A stretch of DNA of 64,000 nt from Nakamurella panacisegetis (GTDB lineage: Bacteria > Actinomycetota > Actinomycetes > Mycobacteriales > Nakamurellaceae): NCBI RefSeq assembly GCF_900104535.1, contig NZ_LT629710.1, positions 434,001 to 498,000 of the forward strand, read 5' to 3'. Within the stretch, counting starts at the first letter, position 1, and each line of letters begins with the position of its first letter. The notes beneath the pieces are model-generated. The model saw only the letters and a program-made list of their open reading frames with translations. It searched no databases and was not told the DNA's origin. The position numbers and the translations under genes are program-made. This document shows positions 44,521 to 52,935 of the stretch, piece after piece.

Positions 44521-46061
44521 CAGGAACCTACCCGGATTCGGGGGTCGAGACCGGCATAGGCCAGGTCGGCGAGCAGATTGGCAAGGACGGCGATGGTGGC
44601 GCTCACGACGAAGAACGCCATCACCGGGTTGGGATCATGGGCGAGTAGCCCCTGCTGGAACAGTTGTCCCATCGACTTCCACCCGAACACGGTCTCGGTC
44701 AGCACAGCGCCGCCGATCAGTCCGGCGATGTCGAAGGCAACCACGGTGGCCATCGGGATCAGCGCGTTGCGCAGTGCGTGCCGCATGACGACGGTCCGCT
44801 CGGTCAGACCCTTCGACCGGGCCGTGCGGATGTAGTCCATGTTCATCACCTCCAGCATGCTCGCCCGCGAGAACCGCGAGTGGGTGGCCAGCGAGATGAG
44901 CATCAGGGTGATGGTCGGCAGGATCAGGTGGGTCATGGTGTCGGTCAGCTGGATCCAGAAGTCACCCTGCAGGTTGGGTGTACTCGGGCCCAGCGTCCGG
45001 ATCGGACGCCCGTTGATGGCCGTGTTCGTGTTGTAGGAGTGCCACGCCCGGAACATCCGGTCCACGAAGATGACGAAGCTGGTGGTGAAGGCGGTGATGG
45101 CGCCGTTCCGGGCCGACAGTCCACGGTCGTCGCCGCCGTACAGGTATCCGATCACCGACCCGACGATCAGCGCGATCACCAGCAATCCGAACAACTTCCA
45201 GCCGGACATGCCGTTGTGGAAGAAGAACTGCAGCGGGTACCACAGGGCGACACCGACGGCCACCGTGGTCAGCGCGGTGTAGAGCGACTTCCTGTTCCCC
45301 AGGCCGGATGTCAGCACGGTGACGCCGAGGGCCAGTCCGACCCCGAGCAGGGCGATGACGACCGGGCCGAGGCTCGGGTTGAGCAGCCACTGCTGGACGG
45401 TGATGAAGTAGAAGACGGCGAAGGCGACGAGTCCGGACAGGGCACCGGTCATCAGTCGGCGGCGCAGTTCGCCGGCGAAAAGCGAGTAGGCGATCAGCCC
45501 GATGAGGACCGACGCGATGATGATGGTCGCCCAACTCATCTGGGCCCCGCGTTGCAGGAAGGTGTTGAACTGCAAGGCGAAGATGTCCTTGAGGACGATG
45601 CCGATCCAGATCACCGGCAGCGAGAAGAACAGGAAGGTGATCAGCGTGACCGTGTAGTCCAGCCCGGAGTACTGCCGCAAAGCGGTGATGATGCCGATCG
45701 CGATACCCAGGAAGACGGCGAGCACCGTCGAGGCGGTGATCAGTTTCAGCGAACTGCCCAAGGCCAGGGACAGCTGGCCGTTGACCGGGACTTGCGCGAT
45801 GTTCACGCCGAAGTCGCACTTGCCGACGAAACACCCGCCGACGCCCTTGAGCCAGATGAAGTAGCGGAACACCGGATTGACGTCCAGGTGCAGGGTCTGG
45901 GTGATGGTCGCCATGGTCTGCAGTCGCTGCGTGGGATTGGGTAGGCCACGCGCGTTCTCCAGCGGATCGCCGGCGTTGCTGACCAGCACGTAGGCGATGA
46001 ACGTGGCCCCGATCAGGATGAAGAACGAAGCCACGATTCGTCGGAGGATGAAGGTCAACAA
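44520..46061 (-). CDS. Dipeptide/oligopeptide ABC permease DppB-like, enlarged
   Basis: 513-residue permease, much longer than the usual 310-340. The N-terminal DppB module (FILRRIVASFFILIGATFI; LDVNPVFRYFIWL) and the C-terminal module with MDYIRTARSKGLTERTV and MRHALRNALIP are standard. About 165 residues between them (roughly 180-345) form extra hydrophobic segments (TIIIASVLIGLIAYSLFAG, LVAFAVFYFITVQQWLL, VIALLGVGLALGVTVL, FGLLVIALIVGSVIGYLYGG). The start is TTG 46061; the second TTG 46058 or ATG 46121 are alternatives. A hairpin separates it from the binding-protein gene. Confidence 0.9.
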   Translation of the reverse strand: MLTFILRRIVASFFILIGATFIAYVLVSNAGDPLENARGLPNPTQRLQTMATITQTLHLDVNPVFRYFIWLKGVGGCFVGKCDFGVNIAQVPVNGQLSLALGSSLKLITASTVLAVFLGIAIGIITALRQYSGLDYTVTLITFLFFSLPVIWIGIVLKDIFALQFNTFLQRGAQMSWATIIIASVLIGLIAYSLFAGELRRRLMTGALSGLVAFAVFYFITVQQWLLNPSLGPVVIALLGVGLALGVTVLTSGLGNRKSLYTALTTVAVGVALWYPLQFFFHNGMSGWKLFGLLVIALIVGSVIGYLYGGDDRGLSARNGAITAFTTSFVIFVDRMFRAWHSYNTNTAINGRPIRTLGPSTPNLQGDFWIQLTDTMTHLILPTITLMLISLATHSRFSRASMLEVMNMDYIRTARSKGLTERTVVMRHALRNALIPMATVVAFDIAGLIGGAVLTETVFGWKSMGQLFQQGLLAHDPNPVMAFFVVSATIAVLANLLADLAYAGLDPRIRVGS

Positions 46062-46135
46062 GTTGGGCTCACTCTTCCATGCTGGTTCCGGTGACCCGGG
46101 CGGACTTCGGCCCGGGACCATGACGACAAACCTTC

Positions 46136-46179
46136 GCGGGAGGCACCGTACCGGACATGGCCGGTACGGTACCTCCCGC
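46136..46179. terminator. Intercistronic hairpin between dppA and dppB
   Basis: gcgggaggcaccgtaccgg (46136-46154) pairs with ccggtacggtacctcccgc (46161-46179), 18 of 19 pairs, 6-nt loop. It lies 42 bp after the binding-protein stop and before the permease start, with no strong U run. It may reduce read-through or stabilise the binding-protein message. Confidence 0.8.
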
Positions 46180-46221
46180 TGAGAAGGCTGTTACTCCTGT
46201 TCGTGCACTACTCGGGGGCGA

Positions 46222-48249
46222 TCAGCTGCCCGCGAGCTTCCACTCCCAGAAGTTGTAGAACACGCCCGGCGAGACCGGAACCGACGAGACGTTGGAGATC
46301 TTGGTCGAGTCGTATCCGACGATGTCCGGGTACTGGTACAGGATCGTGCCGAAGGCGTTGGCCACCAGCTCCTTCTCCGTGCTCTCGATCAACTTGTTCT
46401 GCTTGGTCGGGTCGGAGGTGACGTTGAGCGTCGTCATGTCCTTGTTGACCTGGGCGTTGTTGAACTGGCCATAGTTGTTCTGGCCCCAGGTCTTGGAGAC
46501 CGAATCCTTGCCGAGGTAGTTCGGCGGGATCTGCGCGATGCCCAGATTGGTGTTCTGCCAGGCGAAGAGCGAGGCGTCGTACTTGGCGATGTTCGGCAGG
46601 TTCGAGGACCAGTTCGGGTCCTTGCCGTCGACCAGTGTGATGCCGGCCTCCTTCGCCGACGCGGCGATCAGCGCGAACTCCTGGCCACGCACCGGGTTGG
46701 TGGCCGAGTACAGGAAACGCACCTTCAGGTTCGTCACGCCCGCCTTGGCCAGCAGGGCCTTGGCACCGGCGATGTCCACCGTGTCGTACGCCGACATGCC
46801 GTTGGACTTGGTCACCGTGTCGTACAGCGGCGAACCGGGGACCTGGGTGAACGAGTCACGCAGAACGGCCGAGGGGTTGATCGGCTTGACCAGGCGGTCC
46901 AGGATGCCCTGGCGCGGGATGACCTTCAGGAAGGCCTGACGGACCTCGAGGGCCTTGGTGGCGTCGCCGCCGTAGGTCTTCGGGTCGAACGGGCCGCCGT
47001 TGTTGAAGACCAGGTCGACGTGCTCATACGAGCCGCCGACACCGACGCTGTACTTGACGCCCTGGCCCGACAGCGCGGCCAGACCCTTCGTGGTGTCGGC
47101 CGTCGGGTGCTCCGGCTCGTAGATCGCGACCTCACCGTTGGCGATGGCCTGGACGGCCGCGGTCGCGTCCGGCAGGTACTGGTAGGTGATGGTCTTGACG
47201 GTCGGCTTCGGGCCCCAGGTGTAGTCGGGGTTGGCCGTGAACGTCATGTACTGGTTGGCCTTGAAGTCGGTCAACAGGTACGCGCCGTCGGACAGGTACA
47301 GCGACTTGTCGCTGGGCAGCGCCGTGAAGTCGAAGCCGGTGTTCCAGAAGTTGGCGATCTTGACCAGGTCGGCCGTCTTCTTGTTCTTGAACGCGGCGAC
47401 CAGGGCGGTCGTGGCCGCGGCGGCGTCGGTCATGCCGAGGGCGTGCATGGCCGTGACGTGGGCCGGAACGCCGACCGTGAGGTTCAGCGCGTAATCGACG
47501 AACGGCTCGTCGTAGACGACGGTCAGCGACTTGTTGTCGGCCGAGGCCTCCGGGAACTTGGTGATCAGGGCCAGGCCCTGGCTCTGCGAGTCGAAGGCGA
47601 CGGCGCTGGTGTTGGCGATCGGGTTGCCGTCCTTGTCCGTCTTCACCTCGCCGGTGTTGAAGTTACCGGACTGCGCACCCCAGGCCAGGATCAGGTCGGC
47701 CGCCGTGACCGGCACGCCGTCGGACCACTTGGCGGCCGCGTTGATCGTGTACTTGACGGTCAACGGGCTCTTGGAGACGACGACGCACTGGATGAACTGG
47801 TCGTTGTTGACCAGGTTCAGGTCCTTGTCGTAGTAGTTCTCCTGCGCCTGGGTCAGGTACTGCGGGTTGGCGTTGTAGACCGAGTTGCCGTGCGAGGTGA
47901 TGTTGTTCCAGGACGTGGCCAGTTCGGCACTGCCGGTGGTGACAGCACCCTTCGGCTCGCCCGGGTCGGTGTAGGGGCCGTGCGGCTTGCCGCAGCCCTC
48001 GCTGCCGGCTGGCTGCGGGGTGTACTGCGGGGCGCCACTCGTCGCGGCGCCGCTGGTGGCGGCCCCGCTCGAGGGTGCGCCGCTGGACACCGGCGCCGCA
48101 CTGGAGGATCCGCTGGCGGCCGGGGTGCTGCTCGACGAGGCCGAACTGCTGGACGGCGTCGACTGACCAGGCGAGCTGGAGCACGCGGCGAAGACCATCG
48201 CCGATGCCGCTACGAGAGCAGTGAGTGTCACTGCTCGTGTTCTTGTCAT
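46222..48249 (-). CDS. Peptide ABC transporter substrate-binding lipoprotein (SBP family 5)
   Basis: 675-residue lipoprotein. Signal peptide with lipobox VFAAC, then a Ser/Ala/Gly-rich linker of about 50 residues and a DppA/OppA-type solute-binding domain (KWSDGVPVTAADLILAWG; GPFDPKTYGGDATKALEVRQAFLKVI in parts). The ATG at 48249 is preceded by GAGGAGGAA. As first gene of the dpp operon it captures peptides outside the cell and delivers them to the permeases. Nearly all typical family-5 motifs are present. Confidence 0.93.
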   Translation of the reverse strand: MTRTRAVTLTALVAASAMVFAACSSSPGQSTPSSSSASSSSTPAASGSSSAAPVSSGAPSSGAATSGAATSGAPQYTPQPAGSEGCGKPHGPYTDPGEPKGAVTTGSAELATSWNNITSHGNSVYNANPQYLTQAQENYYDKDLNLVNNDQFIQCVVVSKSPLTVKYTINAAAKWSDGVPVTAADLILAWGAQSGNFNTGEVKTDKDGNPIANTSAVAFDSQSQGLALITKFPEASADNKSLTVVYDEPFVDYALNLTVGVPAHVTAMHALGMTDAAAATTALVAAFKNKKTADLVKIANFWNTGFDFTALPSDKSLYLSDGAYLLTDFKANQYMTFTANPDYTWGPKPTVKTITYQYLPDATAAVQAIANGEVAIYEPEHPTADTTKGLAALSGQGVKYSVGVGGSYEHVDLVFNNGGPFDPKTYGGDATKALEVRQAFLKVIPRQGILDRLVKPINPSAVLRDSFTQVPGSPLYDTVTKSNGMSAYDTVDIAGAKALLAKAGVTNLKVRFLYSATNPVRGQEFALIAASAKEAGITLVDGKDPNWSSNLPNIAKYDASLFAWQNTNLGIAQIPPNYLGKDSVSKTWGQNNYGQFNNAQVNKDMTTLNVTSDPTKQNKLIESTEKELVANAFGTILYQYPDIVGYDSTKISNVSSVPVSPGVFYNFWEWKLAGS

Positions 48250-48564
48250 GAAGGTTCCTCCTCGGAGCGCTGCGCAACCCGTCAACGTCGGCCCCCATCG
48301 ACCGCCGCATCCTTCGGGCTGCAGAGCAACCATGTATGTCTGACCGCCAGACTTTACGAACTGTCTCACCATCTGGGCCAGGCGACAACAGTGATCGTCA
48401 CCAAAAGGTGACCGGTGGTTAGCATTAGGGAAACACCAATCGGACATCTGGGGCACGCGAACTACGTCGGCGCAGCTCTTCCAGTCAGGACTCTCCGGCG
48501 CCGGAAAAGTTGCGGCGATCGCTCTCTGTGACCGGTATATGTCCAGGTCACCGCGCACCGGAGG
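48250..48564. other. Promoter region between lpqW end and dpp operon
   Basis: 315 bp without a gene. It should hold the dpp promoter (minus strand) and contains the palindrome at 48397-48412. No other repeat or ORF of note was seen. Confidence 0.6.
48397..48412. promoter_or_regulatory. Palindrome upstream of dppA
   Basis: gtcaccaaaaggtgac is a perfect 6-bp inverted repeat around aaaa, about 150 bp upstream of the dppA ATG and in an A/T-richer stretch. It could be an operator for the peptide transporter. The binding protein is unknown. Confidence 0.45.
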
Positions 48565-50256
48565 TTAGCTCGCCGGCCAGGTCGGCAGGGTGGAAAGAGG
48601 CCCCGAGAACGCCCACCCGGGCCCGGATTTCCCGGCCGCGAGGCCGTAACGCGACGACGTGGCGAAGATGGCCGACGGACGACTGATCTGGATCACCGGG
48701 AGCGCCGTCGCGAGGGCGCTCTGCAGCCCGGCGGGCACCGTCCCGGCCGACGCCTGGTCCAGCAGGGCCTGGATCCCCGTCGTGCACAACCCGGACAGGT
48801 TGCCCGCACGCGGCACCGGGTTGCGGCCCGCGACTCCCCCACTCGACCCGGTGCCGACCGGGCACCCGAAGGCCGACCCTACGGCCAGACCGTCGGAGGG
48901 ACCGCGCGGCACCATCAGCAATCCGAGGTCCGCGGTACCCAGGGCCAGGCGGCTGTTCACCATGGCCCGTTGGTCGTCCCGGATCAGGTCGACCTCGATG
49001 CCGATCGCCGCCAGTTGGGTCTGGACCAGCGCGGCGGCGGCGGCCATCCGGGCGTCGTTGGCGGCATAGGTCAGGGTCAACCGCAGAATCTGCCCTGCCT
49101 TGCTCATGTAGACCGATTCCCGGTGATATCCGGCGGCGGCCAGGTAGGACAGGGCGGCCGACCGGTCGGGCGCTTGCGTGCTGGCCGAGCCGCCGAGTGA
49201 GACCAATGAAGAGGACGACTGCCCGAGGGCCGAGTTGCCACCGTCCAGTACTGACCGGAGGGCCGCGACGTCCAGGGTCGCGGCCACCGCCCGGCGGACG
49301 TTCGGATCCGCGGCCGGACCGCGAACCGTGTTGAAGACGAGCTGTTGCGTCCCGGGCAGGGGCACGACGGCGCGCCTGGTGGCCGGCACCCGGGCCAGCA
49401 GGGTTCGTTGGTCGGCTTCGCCCGGCTGCAGCAAAACGGCCTGGACGTCACCTCGACCCAGCGCGGCAATCAACGCCGAGGAGGTGCCGATCCGGATGAT
49501 CACGGTGCCCGGCTTCGGGGCGGCGCCCCAGTACTTGTCGTTGCGCACCAGGGTGATCTCGCCGGTGACCGTGTCGTAGCTCTGCATCTTGTACCGGTTG
49601 CCCGACACCGGGAGGCTGGTGGCCAGCCCCTCGGTCCAGCCGCCCGGCGAGTCCTTGAGGATGTGGGAGGGCAGCAGGGGTGAGAACAGGGTCTTCCAGT
49701 CCGACACGGAGTGGGTGAAGGTCACCTGGACCGTCTTCCCGGCGTCGCGGGACACGATCCCGCTGATCAGGCGGTAGCCCGCCGGGTCGACCGTGCCCGG
49801 CTGAATCAGCATCTGGTCGCGCAGATAGCTGAAGTCCTCGCCGGTGATCGGGGTTCCGTCGGACCAGGCGGCGTTGCGGTCCACCGTGTAGGTGACCGTG
49901 AACGGATCGGTCGAGGTGACCTCCGCCTTGCTCACCACATCCGAGTTGAGCTGGACCGAACCGTCGGACGCGACCGTGGACACCGACGGCAGTACCAGCT
50001 GGGAGACGGCCGAGTCGACCAGCGAGTAGTCGGCGATGGTGTGCGGGTTGAACCCCTCGACGGTGCCGTCGACCCCGATGGTGACGGCCGGTTCCGAGGG
50101 CTGCGCGCTTCCCGCGGCCGATGCGGCGGTGGGGGCGATCGGGGCCGGCAGCCCCGGCGGGGTGCAGGCCGTCGTCGCGAGAGCCAGCAGAGCCAGAACG
50201 ACGAGAGACCGCGGACGGCGTCGTGCTCGCCGTCCGCGGTCTCTCATGCTCGTCAC
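48565..50256 (-). CDS. lpqW: LpqW-type lipoprotein (SBP family 5-like)
   Basis: 563-residue lipoprotein with lipobox LALATTAC (Cys31) after a very basic N-terminus (RDRGRRARRRPRS), then a solute-binding family 5 fold (WSDGTPITGEDFSYLRDQM; GTQQLVFNTVRGPAADPNVRRAVA in parts). Position directly upstream of typA's partner slot and near mshB equals Rv1166 (LpqW), which in mycobacteria influences lipoarabinomannan/PIM synthesis; a PimE-like GT87 is also in the window. GTG 50256 is chosen: an AGGA lies 9 nt upstream; ATG 50247 is the alternative. A perfect 18-bp hairpin lies in its first codons. Confidence 0.85.
   Translation of the reverse strand: MTSMRDRGRRARRRPRSLVVLALLALATTACTPPGLPAPIAPTAASAAGSAQPSEPAVTIGVDGTVEGFNPHTIADYSLVDSAVSQLVLPSVSTVASDGSVQLNSDVVSKAEVTSTDPFTVTYTVDRNAAWSDGTPITGEDFSYLRDQMLIQPGTVDPAGYRLISGIVSRDAGKTVQVTFTHSVSDWKTLFSPLLPSHILKDSPGGWTEGLATSLPVSGNRYKMQSYDTVTGEITLVRNDKYWGAAPKPGTVIIRIGTSSALIAALGRGDVQAVLLQPGEADQRTLLARVPATRRAVVPLPGTQQLVFNTVRGPAADPNVRRAVAATLDVAALRSVLDGGNSALGQSSSSLVSLGGSASTQAPDRSAALSYLAAAGYHRESVYMSKAGQILRLTLTYAANDARMAAAAALVQTQLAAIGIEVDLIRDDQRAMVNSRLALGTADLGLLMVPRGPSDGLAVGSAFGCPVGTGSSGGVAGRNPVPRAGNLSGLCTTGIQALLDQASAGTVPAGLQSALATALPVIQISRPSAIFATSSRYGLAAGKSGPGWAFSGPLSTLPTWPAS
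50203..50245. repeat. Perfect 18-bp inverted repeat at the lpqW start
   Basis: gagagaccgcggacggcg (50203-50220) and cgccgtccgcggtctctc (50228-50245) are exact reverse complements with a 7-nt loop (tcgtgct). In the mRNA this stem begins at the last base of the ATG and covers about 14 codons encoding RDRGRRARRRPRS. Confidence 0.95.
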
Positions 50257-50328
50257 TGTGTTGAATCCTGACTCTTCGCGCAAGCGCGCATCGCTCCGCT
50301 CCGGCCTGCGATGCTCACTCGGGGTGGG

Positions 50329-52176
50329 TCAGGAGGAGACCTTGCTCCGCGAACGGGTGCGGGCCCGCTCACCGGCGTTCAGGACGACCTTGCGGATGCG
50401 AGCGGCGATCGGGGTGATCTCCACGCACTCGTCGTCGGCACAGAACTCCAGCGCCTGCTCCAGGCTGAGCACGCGGTTGGGCACCAGGTGCACCAGTTCC
50501 TCACTGGAGGACTTGCGCATGTTGGTGAGCTGCTTCTCCTTGGTGATGTTGACGTCCATGTCGTCGGCGCGGGAGTTCTCGCCGACGATCATGCCCTCGT
50601 ACACCTCGGTGGTCGGCGGCACGAACATCGCGCCGCGCTCCTGCAGGCTGAGCATGGCGAATGGAGTCGCCTTGCCGGCGCGGTCGGCGACCAGCGAACC
50701 GCTGGCGCGGCCGCGGATCGGGCCGGCCCACGGGCCGTAGCCGTCGAAGATGGCACTGGCGATACCGGTGCCGCGGGTGTCGGTGAGGAAGTCGGTGCGG
50801 AAGCCGATCAACCCGCGGGACGGGACGTGGAACTCCAGGCGCACCCAGCCGGTGCCGTGGTTCGTCATGGTCTCCATGCGGCCCTTGCGGACGGCCAGCA
50901 GCTGCGTGACGGCGCCCAGGTACTCCTCGGGCACGTCGATGGTCAGGCGCTCGAACGGTTCGTGCTTGTGTCCGTCGACCTCGCGCAGGACGACCTGCGG
51001 CTTGCCGATGGTCAGCTCGAAGCTCTCCCGGCGCATGGTCTCGACCAGGATGGCCAGCGCGAGCTCACCGCGGCCCTGGACTTCCCAGGTGTCGGGGCGC
51101 TCGGTGTTCAGGACGCGGATCGAGACGTTACCGATCAGCTCCTGGTCGAGGCGGTTCTTGACCTGGCGGGCGGTCAGCTTCTTGCCGCCGTCCTTCCCCG
51201 CGAGGGGGCTGGTGTTGATGCCGACGGTCATGGAGATGGCCGGCTCGTCGACGGTGATCGGCGGCAGGGCCACCGGGTTCTCGGCGTCGGCCAGCGTCTC
51301 GCCGATCGTGATGTCGGCCATGCCGGCCACGGCGATCAGGTCGCCGGCGTAGGCCGACTCGACCGGGACCCGGTCGAGCGCCTCGGTGATCAACAGCTCG
51401 GAGACCCGGGTGCGGACGACGCTGCCGTCCAGCTTCATCCAGGCGACCTGCTGGCCCTTGGTGATGGTGCCCTCGATAACCCGGCACATGGCGATACGGC
51501 CGAGGAACGGGGAGGCGTCGATGTTGGTGACCTGCGCCTGCAGCGGCGCACCCTCGGTGTACTGGGGAGCCGGGATGGCCTCCAGCAGCACGTCGAACAG
51601 CGGGTCGAGGTTCTCGTGGTCGGGCATCTCGCCGTTGCCCGGCTTGTTCAGGCTGGCCCGCCCGGCGCGCGAGGCGCAGTAGACGATCGGGAACTCGATC
51701 TGCTCGTCGTCGGCGTCCAGGTCCAGGAACAGGGCGTACGTCTCGTCGACGACCTCGTCGATCCGGGCGTCCGGGCGGTCGGTCTTGTTGACCACCAGGA
51801 CGACCGGCAGGCGGGCCTCGAGGGCCTTGCGCAGCACGAAGCGGGTCTGCGGCAGCGGGCCTTCCGAGGCGTCGACCAGCAGGACGACACCGTCGACCAT
51901 CATCAACGCGCGTTCCACCTCGCCGCCGAAGTCGGCGTGGCCAGGGGTGTCGACGATGTTGATGATCATGTCGCCGCGATGCACGGCGGTGTTCTTCGCG
52001 AGAATGGTGATGCCCTTCTCGCGTTCCAGGTCGTTGGAGTCCATCACCCGGTCGGTGTGGGCGCTCCCGGCGCGGAACGCGCCCGACTGCCACAACATCG
52101 CGTCGACCAGGGTGGTCTTGCCATGGTCGACGTGCGCGACGATGGCGACATTTCGTAGATCTGACCTAACAGCCAC
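50329..52176 (-). CDS. typA: Translational GTPase TypA/BipA
   Basis: Ribosome-associated GTPase of 615 residues. G1 AHVDHGKTT, the switch region REKGITILAKNTAV, G3 DTPGHADFGGEVERA, G4 VVNKTD and G5 CASRAG are visible, followed by EF-G-like domains and the TypA C-terminus (PNRVLSLEQALEFCADDECVEI). GTG 52176 follows AGGAG with 10 nt spacing; the longer reading upstream is GC-rich non-conserved sequence. It is the gene upstream of lpqW on this strand, 72 bp away, as in mycobacteria. Confidence 0.97.
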   Translation of the reverse strand: MAVRSDLRNVAIVAHVDHGKTTLVDAMLWQSGAFRAGSAHTDRVMDSNDLEREKGITILAKNTAVHRGDMIINIVDTPGHADFGGEVERALMMVDGVVLLVDASEGPLPQTRFVLRKALEARLPVVLVVNKTDRPDARIDEVVDETYALFLDLDADDEQIEFPIVYCASRAGRASLNKPGNGEMPDHENLDPLFDVLLEAIPAPQYTEGAPLQAQVTNIDASPFLGRIAMCRVIEGTITKGQQVAWMKLDGSVVRTRVSELLITEALDRVPVESAYAGDLIAVAGMADITIGETLADAENPVALPPITVDEPAISMTVGINTSPLAGKDGGKKLTARQVKNRLDQELIGNVSIRVLNTERPDTWEVQGRGELALAILVETMRRESFELTIGKPQVVLREVDGHKHEPFERLTIDVPEEYLGAVTQLLAVRKGRMETMTNHGTGWVRLEFHVPSRGLIGFRTDFLTDTRGTGIASAIFDGYGPWAGPIRGRASGSLVADRAGKATPFAMLSLQERGAMFVPPTTEVYEGMIVGENSRADDMDVNITKEKQLTNMRKSSSEELVHLVPNRVLSLEQALEFCADDECVEITPIAARIRKVVLNAGERARTRSRSKVSS

Positions 52177-52462
52177 AGCGGGAATGCTCCTCTTGACTCC
52201 GGGGCACCCGGATCTGAAGCTCACCGGGCGCATGACAAAAGCCGCGGCACGTGGGCCACGGCGGCCACCCGAGTCGAATTTGACACAGTGCAGCGTCATC
52301 GAGTCTACCGGGGGCGGGGTGCACTCCTGGTCCCCTGCTCTCCCGACTGCGTCACAGGCGCCCACGCGCGGCAGTTCCCGCGTGCCGGACGCCACCCGGC
52401 CCGGGGCCGGACGGCCGCTCCCGCCGGCCGGACGGGACGGGCCCGGGGGGACGGGGCCGGGG

Positions 52463-52492
52463 CCACGCCGGGCCGGGCCACGCCGGGCCGGG
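52463..52492. repeat. 15-bp tandem duplication
   Basis: ccacgccgggccggg is repeated exactly at 52463-52477 and 52478-52492. Confidence 0.95.
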
Positions 52493-52500
52493 CCGGGACC

Positions 52501-52569
52501 ACTCGTAATGCCGGCCTGAACATGCCATCCCACCGGCGGCCGTACGAGTGCGTCTCAGGCGTTACGAGT
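52501..52569. repeat. Palindromic intergenic repeat, copy A
   Basis: actcgtaatgcc (52501-52512) and ggcgttacgagt (52558-52569) are inverse with one G-T mismatch and a 45-nt spacer. Arms and spacing resemble copy B at 54121-54189. Confidence 0.65.
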
Positions 52570-52703
52570 ACCAACGTCGCTGCAGAACCCTCGCCGCACC
52601 CTCGCCGCGCAGTGCGCGGCGCGAAGCGGTGAGTTCGAACGCCCGGGCCCTCCTAAGGCGGCCTAGAGTCGAGATCCAACGGGCGACCATGAGAGCAGGC
52701 GAC

Positions 52704-52853
52704 ATGAGCAACGAGCCGAAACCAGAGCATCCGGCCCCCGGCGAACCCGGATTCGAGCCACCGATCGAGATGCTGGAGTTCGACGAGGACATCGCGCCAC
52801 GTCCGGAGGAAGAAGTCGCCGACGTCTCCCGATCGGCCCCTGACCAGCACTGA
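52704..52853 (+). CDS. Small acidic hypothetical protein
   Basis: Possible 49-residue protein starting MSNEPKPEHPAPGEP, rich in Glu, Asp and Pro, no membrane segment. ATG 52689 in the same frame would add five residues (MRAGD). Composition differs from the Arg/Pro-rich shadow frames typical of this DNA, which supports coding, but no homologue is recognised and no good ribosome-binding site is seen. Confidence 0.4.
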   Translation: MSNEPKPEHPAPGEPGFEPPIEMLEFDEDIAPRPEEEVADVSRSAPDQH

Positions 52854-52935
52854 TCGCTCGTCCTGACGAGCACGGTGAATCCGGGTTCCGTCGTCGAGCC
52901 CACCCGTCGCACCGGCGGAGAGGCCTAGGTCGAGG

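Larger units (their letters stand above)
52177..52703. other. Gene-poor very GC-rich spacer upstream of typA
   Basis: About 527 bp with no convincing gene. It should contain the typA promoter near 52270-52330. It also contains a 15-bp tandem duplication (52463-52492) and one copy of a palindromic repeat (52501-52569). GC is extreme at 52375-52500. Confidence 0.7.
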
